Shown here: piece after piece, positions 35,928 through 43,462 of the stretch
Position numbering within the stretch: position 1 is the stretch's first letter
Layout of the letters: the number at the start of each line of letters is the position of its first letter
From: Streptomyces sp. MUM 203J
GTDB taxonomy: Bacteria; Actinomycetota; Actinomycetes; Streptomycetales; Streptomycetaceae
Assembly (NCBI RefSeq): GCF_022414595.1
Contig: NZ_JADWYO010000042.1
Span: 1-51,883, forward strand
Direction of reading: 5' to 3'
Length of the DNA: 51,883 bases
The notes under the pieces: model-generated
Database searches by the model: none
Seen by the model: only the letters and a program-made list of their open reading frames with translations
Told to the model about the DNA's origin: nothing
Translations under genes and position numbers: made by a program

Positions 35928-36800
35928 ATGTCCCACACCGCTCACATACCCAGCCACCGGAAGCCCCGCCGCAGCACGTCCAAGATGACGCTGCGCGCCG
36001 GAGTGGCCGGTGGCGTCCTCAGCACCATCGCGGTGGCCGCCTCGCCCGCCCAGGCCGAGCCGGTGACCGAGACCATCGAGATGCCCACGCTCACGGGCGT
36101 GGACCTCTCCGATGCCCTCTCCACCGCCGTCGCCGCCTCCGCCGAGGCGACCCAGCAGGACGCTCTGGTCCAGGAACTGCGGGAGCAGGAGGACAAGGCG
36201 GCCGAGAAGGCGGCCAAGGACGCCAAGAAGGCCAAGGCGGAGGCTGACCGCAAGGCCGAGGCCGAGCGCAAGGCCAAGGAGGCCGAGCGCAAGGCGCAGG
36301 AGGCCCGCGAGGCCGAGGAGCGCGCCCAGGCCGAGGCCCGCGCCTCCCGCAGCTCCGAGCGCACCACCCTGTCGGCCTCCGCCCCCACCTCCACCAAGGC
36401 GTCCTCGGGCTCCACGAGCACCAGCACCGCCTCGGCGCCCGCCACCGGCTCCGCCGCCGCGATCGTGGCATTCGCCCGCGCCCAGGTCGGTGACGCGTAC
36501 GTGATGGGCGCGACCGGCCCCAACGCCTGGGACTGCTCCGGCCTCGTCCAGGCCGCCTACCGCCAGGCCGGCATCGACCTGCCCCGCGTGTCCGGCTCCC
36601 AGTCCAGCATGGGCCGCGCCGTGTCCCTGGACGCCCTCCAGCCGGGCGACATCCTCTACTGGGGCAGCCGCAGCGGCTCGTACCACGTGGCGATCTACGT
36701 GGGCGGCGGCAAGTTCGTCGGCGCCCAGAACCCCAGCACGGGCGTCGTCGAGCGCTCCCTCGACTGGGACCGCCCGTCGGGCGCGGTGCGCATCCTCTGA
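35928..36800 (+). CDS. Secreted NlpC/P60 (C40) cell-wall peptidase
   Basis: 290 residues. Basic N-terminus and hydrophobic core give a signal peptide ending near ASPAQAEP (residues 40-47). Residues 60-140 are a long Lys/Ala/Glu helix, probably coiled coil (AEADRKAEAERKAKEAERKA), then a Ser/Thr linker. The C-terminal NlpC/P60 domain has catalytic Cys in WDCSGLVQAAY and His in SYHVAIYVGGG, with Asn in GAQNP as third residue. It cuts D-Glu-type bonds in peptidoglycan stems. The ATG at 35928 is used because the signal peptide begins there; an earlier GTG (35871) has no ribosome site. Its own site (GGTAGCGG) is weak. Confidence 0.9.
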   Translation: MSHTAHIPSHRKPRRSTSKMTLRAGVAGGVLSTIAVAASPAQAEPVTETIEMPTLTGVDLSDALSTAVAASAEATQQDALVQELREQEDKAAEKAAKDAKKAKAEADRKAEAERKAKEAERKAQEAREAEERAQAEARASRSSERTTLSASAPTSTKASSGSTSTSTASAPATGSAAAIVAFARAQVGDAYVMGATGPNAWDCSGLVQAAYRQAGIDLPRVSGSQSSMGRAVSLDALQPGDILYWGSRSGSYHVAIYVGGGKFVGAQNPSTGVVERSLDWDRPSGAVRIL

Positions 36801-36816
36801 CCTGCGCGGTCGTGTG

Positions 36817-36859
36817 AAGGGCCGGTGCTCCCCCGCTCGGGGAGGGAGCACCGGCCCTT
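36817..36859. terminator. Bidirectional terminator after the NlpC/P60 gene
   Basis: A perfect 16-bp stem, AAGGGCCGGTGCTCCC (36817-36832) with GGGAGCACCGGCCCTT (36844-36859), 11-nt loop, between convergent genes. Confidence 0.88.
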
Positions 36860-36878
36860 CGGCATGACCGTGACGGCC

Positions 36879-38171
36879 TCAGGCCTTGGGCGCCACCTTC
36901 GAAAGCCCGTTGATGATCCGGTCCATGGCGTCCCCACCCGTCGGGTCGGTGAGGTTGGCGAGCATCTTCAGCGTGAACTTCATCAGCACCGGGTGTGTCA
37001 GGCCGCGCTGGGTCGCGACCCGCATGACCTTGGGGTTGCCGATGAGCTTCACGAACGCCCGGCCGAGCGTGTAGTAGCCGCCGTACGTGTCCTTCAGAAC
37101 GCGCGGGTAGGCACGCAGGGCCAGTTCACGCTGCGCCGGGGTCGCACGGGCGTGCGCCTGCACGATGACGTCGGCGGCCAGCTGCCCGGACTCCATGGCG
37201 TACGCGATGCCCTCGCCGTTGAACGGGTTGACCAGCCCGCCGGCGTCACCGACCAGCAACAGACCGCGCGTGTAGTGCGGCTGCCGGTTGAACGCCATCG
37301 GCAGCGCGGCACCCCGGATGGACGTGGTCATGTTGTCGGGCGTGAAGCCCCAGTCCTCCGGCATCGAGGCGCACCAGGCCTTCAGCACCTCACGCCAGTC
37401 CAGCTCCCGGAAGGCCGAAGAGGAGTTGAGGATCCCGAGCCCCACGTTGGAGGTCCCGTCCCCCATCCCGAAGATCCACCCGTACCCCGGCAGGAGCCGG
37501 TCCTGCGCCCCGCGCCGGTCCCACAGCTCCAGCCACGACTCCAGGTAGTCGTCATCGTGCCGCGGGGTGGTGAAGTAGGTCCGGACGGCGACACCCATGG
37601 GCCGGTCCTCACGCCGGTGCAGCCCCATGGCCAGCGACAGCCGGGTGGAGTTGCCGTCGGCGGCCACGACGAGCGGCGCGTGGAAGGTGACGGCCGTCTT
37701 CTCCTCGCCCGACTTGGCGTGCACACCGACGATCCGCCCGGTCCTGTCGTCCACGACGGGCGCGCCCACGTTGCACCGCTCGTACAGCCGCGCGCCCGCC
37801 TTCTGCGCCTGCCGGGCCAGCTGTTCGTCGAAGTCGTCGCGCTTGCGCACCAGTCCGTAGTCCGGGTACGAGGCCAGGTCGGGCCAGTCGAGCTGGAGCC
37901 GCATCCCGCCGCCGATGATCCGCAGGCCCTTGTTGCGGAGCCAGCCCGCCTCCTCGGAGATGTCGACGCCCATCGCGACGAGCTGCTTCACGGCGCGGGG
38001 CGTGAGCCCGTCCCCGCACACCTTCTCGCGCGGAAACGCGGTCTTCTCCAGCAGCAGCACGTCCAGCCCCGACTTGGCGAGGTGGTACGCGGTCGCCGAG
38101 CCCGCCGGGCCCGCCCCGACGACGATCACATCAGCGGTGCGTTCGGAAGGGGTCTGGCTCACGGCGGTCAC
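36879..38171 (-). CDS. Geranylgeranyl reductase-family flavoprotein, MenJ-like
   Basis: 430 residues. FAD-binding GxGxxG at the N-terminus (VIVVGAGPAGSATAYHLAKSG), the family motif FPREKVCGDGLTPRAV, and a later FAD block LLLVGDAGGLVNPFNGEGIAYAMESG. Such enzymes saturate isoprenoid double bonds. Mycobacterial MenJ reduces one unit of the menaquinone side chain, and the nearby menG and mqnC genes favour the same role; reduction of another polyprenyl chain is possible. Start: GTG at 38171, 7 nt after GGGAG; a GTG at 38198 has no ribosome site. Convergent with the NlpC/P60 gene. Confidence 0.88.
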   Translation of the reverse strand: MTAVSQTPSERTADVIVVGAGPAGSATAYHLAKSGLDVLLLEKTAFPREKVCGDGLTPRAVKQLVAMGVDISEEAGWLRNKGLRIIGGGMRLQLDWPDLASYPDYGLVRKRDDFDEQLARQAQKAGARLYERCNVGAPVVDDRTGRIVGVHAKSGEEKTAVTFHAPLVVAADGNSTRLSLAMGLHRREDRPMGVAVRTYFTTPRHDDDYLESWLELWDRRGAQDRLLPGYGWIFGMGDGTSNVGLGILNSSSAFRELDWREVLKAWCASMPEDWGFTPDNMTTSIRGAALPMAFNRQPHYTRGLLLVGDAGGLVNPFNGEGIAYAMESGQLAADVIVQAHARATPAQRELALRAYPRVLKDTYGGYYTLGRAFVKLIGNPKVMRVATQRGLTHPVLMKFTLKMLANLTDPTGGDAMDRIINGLSKVAPKA

Positions 38172-38723
38172 AACAGATCTCCCGAGACTCGAAATCACGT
38201 GCCGGAATGCACTGGACAGAGGCAGTCTATGGGTGGCTGGTTCCCCTGCCTCCGTCCCCCGGCCCGAAGGGCCGCCCGCGGTACCCGGACCGCTCCGCGG
38301 GACCCCGCCCGACGGCGTCCGGCCGGGTGTTCACCCTCCGCGTCCCGGCGGAGGAGGACGCCCGCGCCCGGCACCGGGTGACTCCGACGGCCCCCGGCTT
38401 CGTCCGAGCGGGACGGCCCCGGCCGCCACGACGCCGGGCACGGCTTCCTCCCGGGAACCCCGCTGGACCCGGACGGCAGGGGCGGGGCCTCACCGGCACC
38501 CGGCCCCGGCCTCACGCCTGACGCCCGGCACGGGTCGGGAGGTCCCGGTACCGGTCCCGGGTGGGAGGAGTTCCCGTGCCGGTCCCGGGGGAAGGGCACG
38601 GAGCCACCGGTGCGAGCCGGAGCCGTGGTTCCCGCCCTGCCCGATGGCCGCCGCCCGGCGGGCGTCCCTTCCCGCGTCGGGAGCGGAACCCCTGTCACGG
38701 GAAGGGGCGGGGTGGGACGGGAG
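38172..38723. other. Intergenic region between the MenJ-like and zinc-ribbon genes
   Basis: 552 bp, GC-rich, with many short CCCGG and GGTCCCGG repeats and an inverted repeat CCGGCACGGG (38525-38534) / CCCGTGCCGG (38573-38582) that could end the zinc-ribbon gene transcript. Open frames exist on both strands but lack ribosome sites and look like composition artefacts. Confidence 0.5.
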
Positions 38724-40442
38724 TCAGGCGCCCTGCCCCGGCGGGGGCCCCTGCGGCGGCATCTGGTGCGGCGGCGGGTAGGGGGCACCCCCCGTCGGGG
38801 CGCCGGGGTAGCCACCCGGGGTGCCGGGGTAGCCACCCGGGGCGCCGGGGTAGCCACCCGGCTGGGCGCCCGGGTAGACGCCCGGCTGGCCGCCCGGGTA
38901 GGCACCGGGCTGCGGGGGGTGACCCTGCGGCGGAACGGCGCCAGACCCCGCAGCACCGGGAACCGCGAAGCCCGGCCCCGCCGCGCCGCCCCGGCCGACG
39001 AGCCGCAGCACGTACGGGCCCACGGCGATCCCCGCGCCCGCCCACAGCAGGCCGAACAACAGCGCGTCCGCCGCGCCGGGCGTCACCTCGAAGAAGCCTC
39101 GCACCACTCCGTACAGCGCGCCGGAGCCCGCACCCCCCGCCATCCGCCAGGAGATGCCGCTCACGCCCGCCAGCAGCAGGAACAGGCCCAGGAAGAGGGC
39201 CCCCGCCAGGATGCGGCCGCCCGTGCCCGGGTGGCGCCGTGCGGCCCACACACCGAGCGTCAGCGCACCCGCGACACCCAGCGCGACCATGCCGGTCACG
39301 GCCCAGCCGCCCCACAGGTCGACCAGCTCCGGCAGCCCCAGCGTGCCCGTCTCGCGGCCCGAGCCGAGGAGGCCGATCCGCCCCTGGACGTCGTACTCCA
39401 GCGGCACGCCCCAGCACAGCCCCAGTGCCGCGACGCCCAGGTTGGGCAGGACCGGCAGGGCCACCAGCAGCGCCGAACCGTCCACCTCGTCCACACTCGC
39501 GTACCCGATGAACCCGATCAGCGCACCCACCCCGACGAGGACGCCCAGCGCCCGCACCGCCGTGCCGAGCGCCCGCACCGCGGTGTACGCGGCCGGGCGG
39601 GCCGACAGCCACTGTGCGAGGTCGTCGCGCTGGAGCACGCCCACCGTGACGGCCACCGCCAGCACCAGGGCCACCAGCGCCGCCACCACCGGCGAGGTCT
39701 CCACGGCGACGCCCGCGATCTCGGGCTGAGCGAACAGCCCGAACAGCAGCACCGCACCGCCCGCCGGCAGCGCGACCCGCACCGCCGCGTCGACCCCGGC
39801 CCCGCGCCGCCGCAGTCCCCGCGCGCCCAGGTACAGTGCGCCGATCCACAGCAGCGTCACCGTCAGCGGCACCAGCGACAGGTCCGCGCCGGCCTGCGCG
39901 TACGCGGAGCCGCCGCCGAATCCGCCGTACGAGCCGGAGCCGTAGGGCGACCCGGTTCCGTACGGGTCCGTGTTCTCCGCCGCCCTCATCCCGAAGCCCC
40001 CGCCGAAGGCCTGGAGCAGCGCCGCGAGCGCGATCCGCAGCCGGTCGCTCCAGCCGACCAACACATCGTCCGAGTCCTGCCCGTACGAGGGGATCGACAG
40101 GGCCAGCGCGAGCGCGAGCAGCAGTCCGACCGGCCAGGCGGCGGCCTTCGCGGCGGACGCCCAGTCGCCCCGGAACGCCCGCCCGAAGAACACCCCCACG
40201 GGGGAGGGCGCGGCGGCGGGCGCGAACCCGGGCGGCGGGGGCGGGCCCACGGGCGGGGCCCCCGGCGGAGGCGGCCCGGCGGGCATCCTCGCGGGAGGCA
40301 TGACAGGAGGTGCGGCCGGCGGAGGCACCGCAGGCATCCCCTGCATCGCCGCGGGCCGCCCGCAGTTCACGCAGTGGGCCGGTCCTCCCGGTGTCCGGGC
40401 TCCACAGTGCGGGCAGGGCGGAAGGGGCGGCGGCGACGCCAT
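38724..40442 (-). CDS. Zinc-ribbon polytopic membrane protein with Pro/Gly/Tyr repeat tail
   Basis: 572 residues. Starts with a four-Cys zinc ribbon (CPHCGARTPGGPAHCVNCG, residues 10-28), then a Pro-rich stretch to about 75, then some 10-11 hydrophobic helices between about 85 and 490 (for example WPVGLLLALALALSIP, LSLVPLTVTLLWIGALYLG, GRILAGALFLGLFLLLAGV). The tail is 75 residues of PGGYPGAP-type repeats. Streptomycete proteins of this layout are usually left as hypothetical. Function unknown; zinc ribbon and Pro-rich ends suggest a cytoplasmic assembly role. Start ATG at 40442. Confidence 0.8.
   Translation of the reverse strand: MASPPPLPPCPHCGARTPGGPAHCVNCGRPAAMQGMPAVPPPAAPPVMPPARMPAGPPPPGAPPVGPPPPPGFAPAAAPSPVGVFFGRAFRGDWASAAKAAAWPVGLLLALALALSIPSYGQDSDDVLVGWSDRLRIALAALLQAFGGGFGMRAAENTDPYGTGSPYGSGSYGGFGGGSAYAQAGADLSLVPLTVTLLWIGALYLGARGLRRRGAGVDAAVRVALPAGGAVLLFGLFAQPEIAGVAVETSPVVAALVALVLAVAVTVGVLQRDDLAQWLSARPAAYTAVRALGTAVRALGVLVGVGALIGFIGYASVDEVDGSALLVALPVLPNLGVAALGLCWGVPLEYDVQGRIGLLGSGRETGTLGLPELVDLWGGWAVTGMVALGVAGALTLGVWAARRHPGTGGRILAGALFLGLFLLLAGVSGISWRMAGGAGSGALYGVVRGFFEVTPGAADALLFGLLWAGAGIAVGPYVLRLVGRGGAAGPGFAVPGAAGSGAVPPQGHPPQPGAYPGGQPGVYPGAQPGGYPGAPGGYPGTPGGYPGAPTGGAPYPPPHQMPPQGPPPGQGA
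38801..38861. repeat. 21-bp tandem repeat in the membrane-protein tail
   Basis: Three near-identical 21-bp units (38801-38821, 38822-38842, 38843-38861) encode the heptad GGYPG(A/T)P. Weaker related copies follow to about 38915. Confidence 0.85.
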
Positions 40443-40551
40443 GGGCTGCTCCCGGCAGTAGGGGACGAAGAACGTTCCGCGAGGAACGGGCCCTCCATCC
40501 TCCCCACCGGCCGCGCGGCGTCAAACTCCTTCCGCTCAGCGCCGCTTCGCC

Positions 40552-41262
40552 TCAAGCACCTTCCGGCTCGGTCTCCTTGACACCCCGGTGCAGCGCGACG
40601 ATCCCGCCCGACAGGTTCCGCCACGCCACCTTCGACCAGCCGGCCTTCTGAAGCATCCCGGCCAGCTCGCGCTGCTCCGGCCAGCTCTGGATGGACTCCG
40701 CGAGATACACGTACGCCTCCGGGTTGGAGGAGACGGTCCGCGCGACCGACGGCAGCGCGCGCATCAGGTACTCCTCGTACACCTTGCGGAAAGGCCCCCA
40801 GGTCGCGTGCGAGAACTCGCAGATCACGACCCGCCCGCCGGGCTTGGTCACCCGGTACAGCTCGCGCAGCGCCGCGTCCGTGTCCTGGACGTTGCGCAGC
40901 CCGAACGAGATGGTGACGGCGTCGAACACCCCGTCCTGGAAGGGCAGTCGCATGGCGTCGCCCGCGGTGAGCGGCAGCCACGGGTGCCGCTTCTTGCCCT
41001 CCGTCAGCATCCCGAGGGAGAAGTCGCACGGCACGACGTACGCGCCGCTCGCCACGAACGCCATCGAGGACGTCCCGGTCCCGGCGGCCAGGTCCAGCAC
41101 CCGCTGCCCCGGCCCGGCGTCGACGGCCCGCGCCGTCTCCTTGCGCCAGCGGCGGTCCTGGAAGAGGGAGAGCACGTCGTTGGTGAGGTCGTAGTTCGCC
41201 GCGACGTCGTCGAACATCGAGGCGACTTCGTGCGGCTGCTTGTCCAGCTTTGCTCGGGTCAC
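40552..41262 (-). CDS. menG: Demethylmenaquinone methyltransferase
   Basis: 236 residues. UbiE/COQ5-type SAM methyltransferase: FDDVAANYDLTNDVLSLFQDRRWRKE at the start, SAM motif I VLDLAAGTGTSSMAF, then ITISFGLRNVQD-type motif II (AVTISFGLRNVQDTDAALRE) and GGRVVICEFSHA. Methylates demethylmenaquinone, the last ring step. I took the GTG at 41262 (TGGGGCGC before it); an ATG three codons upstream (41271) has no ribosome site. Positioned between other menaquinone genes. Confidence 0.93.
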   Translation of the reverse strand: MTRAKLDKQPHEVASMFDDVAANYDLTNDVLSLFQDRRWRKETARAVDAGPGQRVLDLAAGTGTSSMAFVASGAYVVPCDFSLGMLTEGKKRHPWLPLTAGDAMRLPFQDGVFDAVTISFGLRNVQDTDAALRELYRVTKPGGRVVICEFSHATWGPFRKVYEEYLMRALPSVARTVSSNPEAYVYLAESIQSWPEQRELAGMLQKAGWSKVAWRNLSGGIVALHRGVKETEPEGA

Positions 41263-41325
41263 GCGCCCCATTCAAGCAGGGCGGCCGGGCCTGACCGCGC
41301 ACGGCCGTGGCCCGCCCCCGCGCGG

Positions 41326-41907
41326 TCAGGCCCGCCGGTGCACCAGCCGCCCGCCGAGCACGGTCGCGACACACGTGCCGTCCTCGGCGAAGACGGCGAA
41401 GTCGGCGGCACCGGAGGGCACGAGCGCCCGGCGCGGCGCCCCCCGCTCGGTGTACCGGACACCGGAGCGTACGACGGCTGCCCGCACCGCCGGGCGGGTG
41501 AGCGTCCCGGTCAGCGCCGTCGTGCCGCGTGCCAGCAGCCGCTGCACACCGCGCCGGGCGCTCGCCCCCCAGCGCGTGTCGCCCATGGAGAGCGCGGCCA
41601 GCGCGTCACCGCGCAGCGGCTCGGTGCCGAGCTCTTCGGCCTCGCGCGGGTCGGGCCAGTACGCGCCCTCCAGCAGGGCGGCGGCATCCGGCTCGCAGCG
41701 CCCGGGCGTCAGCACCCCGTCCCACTCCCGGACCCGGGCGGCTCGCGCGGCGGGGACTCCCGTCACGTACGAGCGGAGCAGCTCCTCGTACGGCCCGAGG
41801 GCCGCGATCCGCCCGCCGCCGACGACGACGGCGTACCCGGCCTCGGTCGGGGCGTCCTCGCCGGAGGTGAGCCGCACGCCACGCAGCGGCCGGTGAAGGG
41901 TCAGCAT
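41326..41907 (-). CDS. Degenerate amidohydrolase-like (imidazolonepropionase-type composite domain) protein
   Basis: 193 residues. The two ends look like the beta-sandwich of amidohydrolases: LRGVRLTSGE...AVVVGGGRIAALGPYEEL at the start and ADFAVFAEDGTCVATVLGGRLVHRR at the end. Between them only about 100 residues remain, far too few for the TIM barrel, and the metal motif (PGxxxxHxH) is replaced by LTPGRCEPDAAALLEG with no His pair. Enzyme activity is therefore unlikely. It follows mqnC by 9 bp on the same strand, so it is probably cotranscribed. It may be an accessory or binding protein; function unknown. Confidence 0.72.
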   Translation of the reverse strand: MLTLHRPLRGVRLTSGEDAPTEAGYAVVVGGGRIAALGPYEELLRSYVTGVPAARAARVREWDGVLTPGRCEPDAAALLEGAYWPDPREAEELGTEPLRGDALAALSMGDTRWGASARRGVQRLLARGTTALTGTLTRPAVRAAVVRSGVRYTERGAPRRALVPSGAADFAVFAEDGTCVATVLGGRLVHRRA

Positions 41908-41916
41908 CCGCGCGCG

Positions 41917-43167
41917 TCAGTTCGCGTCGAGCAGCTTCAGCTCGGGGTGCGCGGTGCCGCCCTGTCGCCCGCCATCGCCCTTGTCCGAGGCGCTACGCGC
42001 CACCCCTCCGCCCTCGACGGCGGTGGACGACATGTGCGACACCACACGATCGTCGGCCGGGTCGTCGGCCGGGTCGTCATGGACGACGAGGTGCTCGTAC
42101 GTCGTGGCGCGCTGTGCGGGCACCCGGCCGGCCTTGCGGATGAGGTCGATCAGCTCCAGCCGGTTGGAGCGGTGCCTGGCCCCGGCGGACGAGACGACGT
42201 TCTCCTCCAGCATGACGGAGCCCAGGTCGTCGGCGCCGTAGTGCAGGGAGAGCTGGCCGACCTCCTTGCCCGTGGTGAGCCAGGAGCCCTGGATGTGGGC
42301 GACGTTGTCGAGGAACAGCCGCGCGATGGCGATCATGCGCAGGTACTCGAAGAGGGTCGCCTGGGTGCGGCCCTTCAGGTGGTTGTTCTCGGGCTGGTAC
42401 GTGTACGGGATGAAGGCGCGGAAGCCGCCCGTCCGGTCCTGCACGTCGCGGATCATGCGGAGGTGCTCGATCCGCTCGGCGTTGGTCTCACCGGTGCCCA
42501 TGAGCATGGTGGAGGTGGACTCGACACCCAGCCCGTGGGCGATCTCCATGATCTCCAGCCATCGCTCCCCGGACTCCTTGAGCGGCGCGATGGCCTTGCG
42601 GGGCCGCTCGGGCAGCAGTTCGGCACCGGCTCCGGCGAAGGAGTCGAGCCCGGCGGCGTGGATGCGGGTGATCGCCTCCTCGACGGAGACCCCCGAGATC
42701 CGCGCCATGTGCTCGACCTCGCTGGCGCCGAGGGAGTGGATGACGAGCTGCGGGAACTCCTTCTTGATGGCGGAGAAGTGCTTCTCGTAGTACTCCACGC
42801 CGTAGTCGGGGTGGTGGCCGCCCTGGAACATGATCTGCGTGCCGCCGAGTTCGACGGTCTCGGCGCAGCGCCGCAGGATGTCGTCCAGGTCCCGCGTCCA
42901 GCCCTTCGCGGTGTCCTTGGGCGCGGCGTAGAAGGCGCAGAACCGGCACGCGGTGACGCACACGTTGGTGTAGTTGATGTTGCGCTCGATGATGTACGTC
43001 GCGATGTGCTCGGTACCGGCGTAGCGGCGGCGCCGCACCGCGTCGGCGGCGGCGCCGAGCGCGTGCAGGGGCGCGGACCGGTACAGGTCGAGCGCTTCCT
43101 CGGGCGTGATCCGCCCACCGTCGGCGGCGCGGTCGAGAACGGACTGGAGATCGGCCTTCTCGGTCAC
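41917..43167 (-). CDS. mqnC: Cyclic dehypoxanthine futalosine synthase
   Basis: 416 residues. Radical SAM enzyme of the futalosine menaquinone pathway; cyclises dehypoxanthinyl futalosine. The cluster motif is Cys-x3-Cys-x2-Cys in NVCVTACRFCAFYAAPKD; other blocks are GGTQIMFQGGHHPDYGVEYYE, HSLGASEVEHMARISG, STSTMLMGTGETNAERIEHL and GSVMLEENVVSSAG. The last 45 residues are a low-complexity tail including a DDPA repeat. Start: GTG at 43167, with a weak AAAGG site; the frame further upstream is not conserved. It heads the mqnC-amidohydrolase pair. Confidence 0.95.
   Translation of the reverse strand: MTEKADLQSVLDRAADGGRITPEEALDLYRSAPLHALGAAADAVRRRRYAGTEHIATYIIERNINYTNVCVTACRFCAFYAAPKDTAKGWTRDLDDILRRCAETVELGGTQIMFQGGHHPDYGVEYYEKHFSAIKKEFPQLVIHSLGASEVEHMARISGVSVEEAITRIHAAGLDSFAGAGAELLPERPRKAIAPLKESGERWLEIMEIAHGLGVESTSTMLMGTGETNAERIEHLRMIRDVQDRTGGFRAFIPYTYQPENNHLKGRTQATLFEYLRMIAIARLFLDNVAHIQGSWLTTGKEVGQLSLHYGADDLGSVMLEENVVSSAGARHRSNRLELIDLIRKAGRVPAQRATTYEHLVVHDDPADDPADDRVVSHMSSTAVEGGGVARSASDKGDGGRQGGTAHPELKLLDAN
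42052..42075. repeat. 12-bp tandem repeat in the mqnC tail
   Basis: Two exact 12-bp units encode DDPA twice in the non-conserved C-terminus of MqnC. Confidence 0.85.
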
Positions 43168-43417
43168 CGGGTGCGTACCTTTCGGCGGGTCTGTACAGGG
43201 ACGGCCCAGCCTACGCCAGGGGCTGCGGCGGCTCCTGACCGTGGGGTGCCTTCTCCGGCTCACCACGCGACGAGCGCCCACCGGCGAGGACCACCGGGAC
43301 GGCTGCGCCCCGGCGGTCACCGGTCCGGGCTGGACCCGCGCGGGCTGACGCGGCGGGGGCGGGCGCCTCCCGCGCGGCCCCGCCTCCCGTCACGTTGCGC
43401 CGACGACGGGTGTACCG

Positions 43418-43433
43418 CCGGCCGCGCGGCCGG
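43418..43433. terminator. Possible terminator after the kinase gene
   Basis: CCGGCC (43418-43423), loop GCGC, GGCCGG (43428-43433), 29 bp after the kinase stop. Short stem without U-tract. The rest of the 43168-43462 spacer shows only a TAGGCT -10-like element on the minus strand (43213-43208) that could serve mqnC. Confidence 0.4.
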
Positions 43434-43462
43434 TCCTCGGGAGCACCGCCGTTCTCGTCGTT

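Noticed and set aside
38195..38956. A 253-codon minus-strand frame across the 38172-38723 gap
   Set aside because: Repetitive Arg/Pro/Thr translation that overlaps the tail of the zinc-ribbon gene in another frame; no ribosome site.
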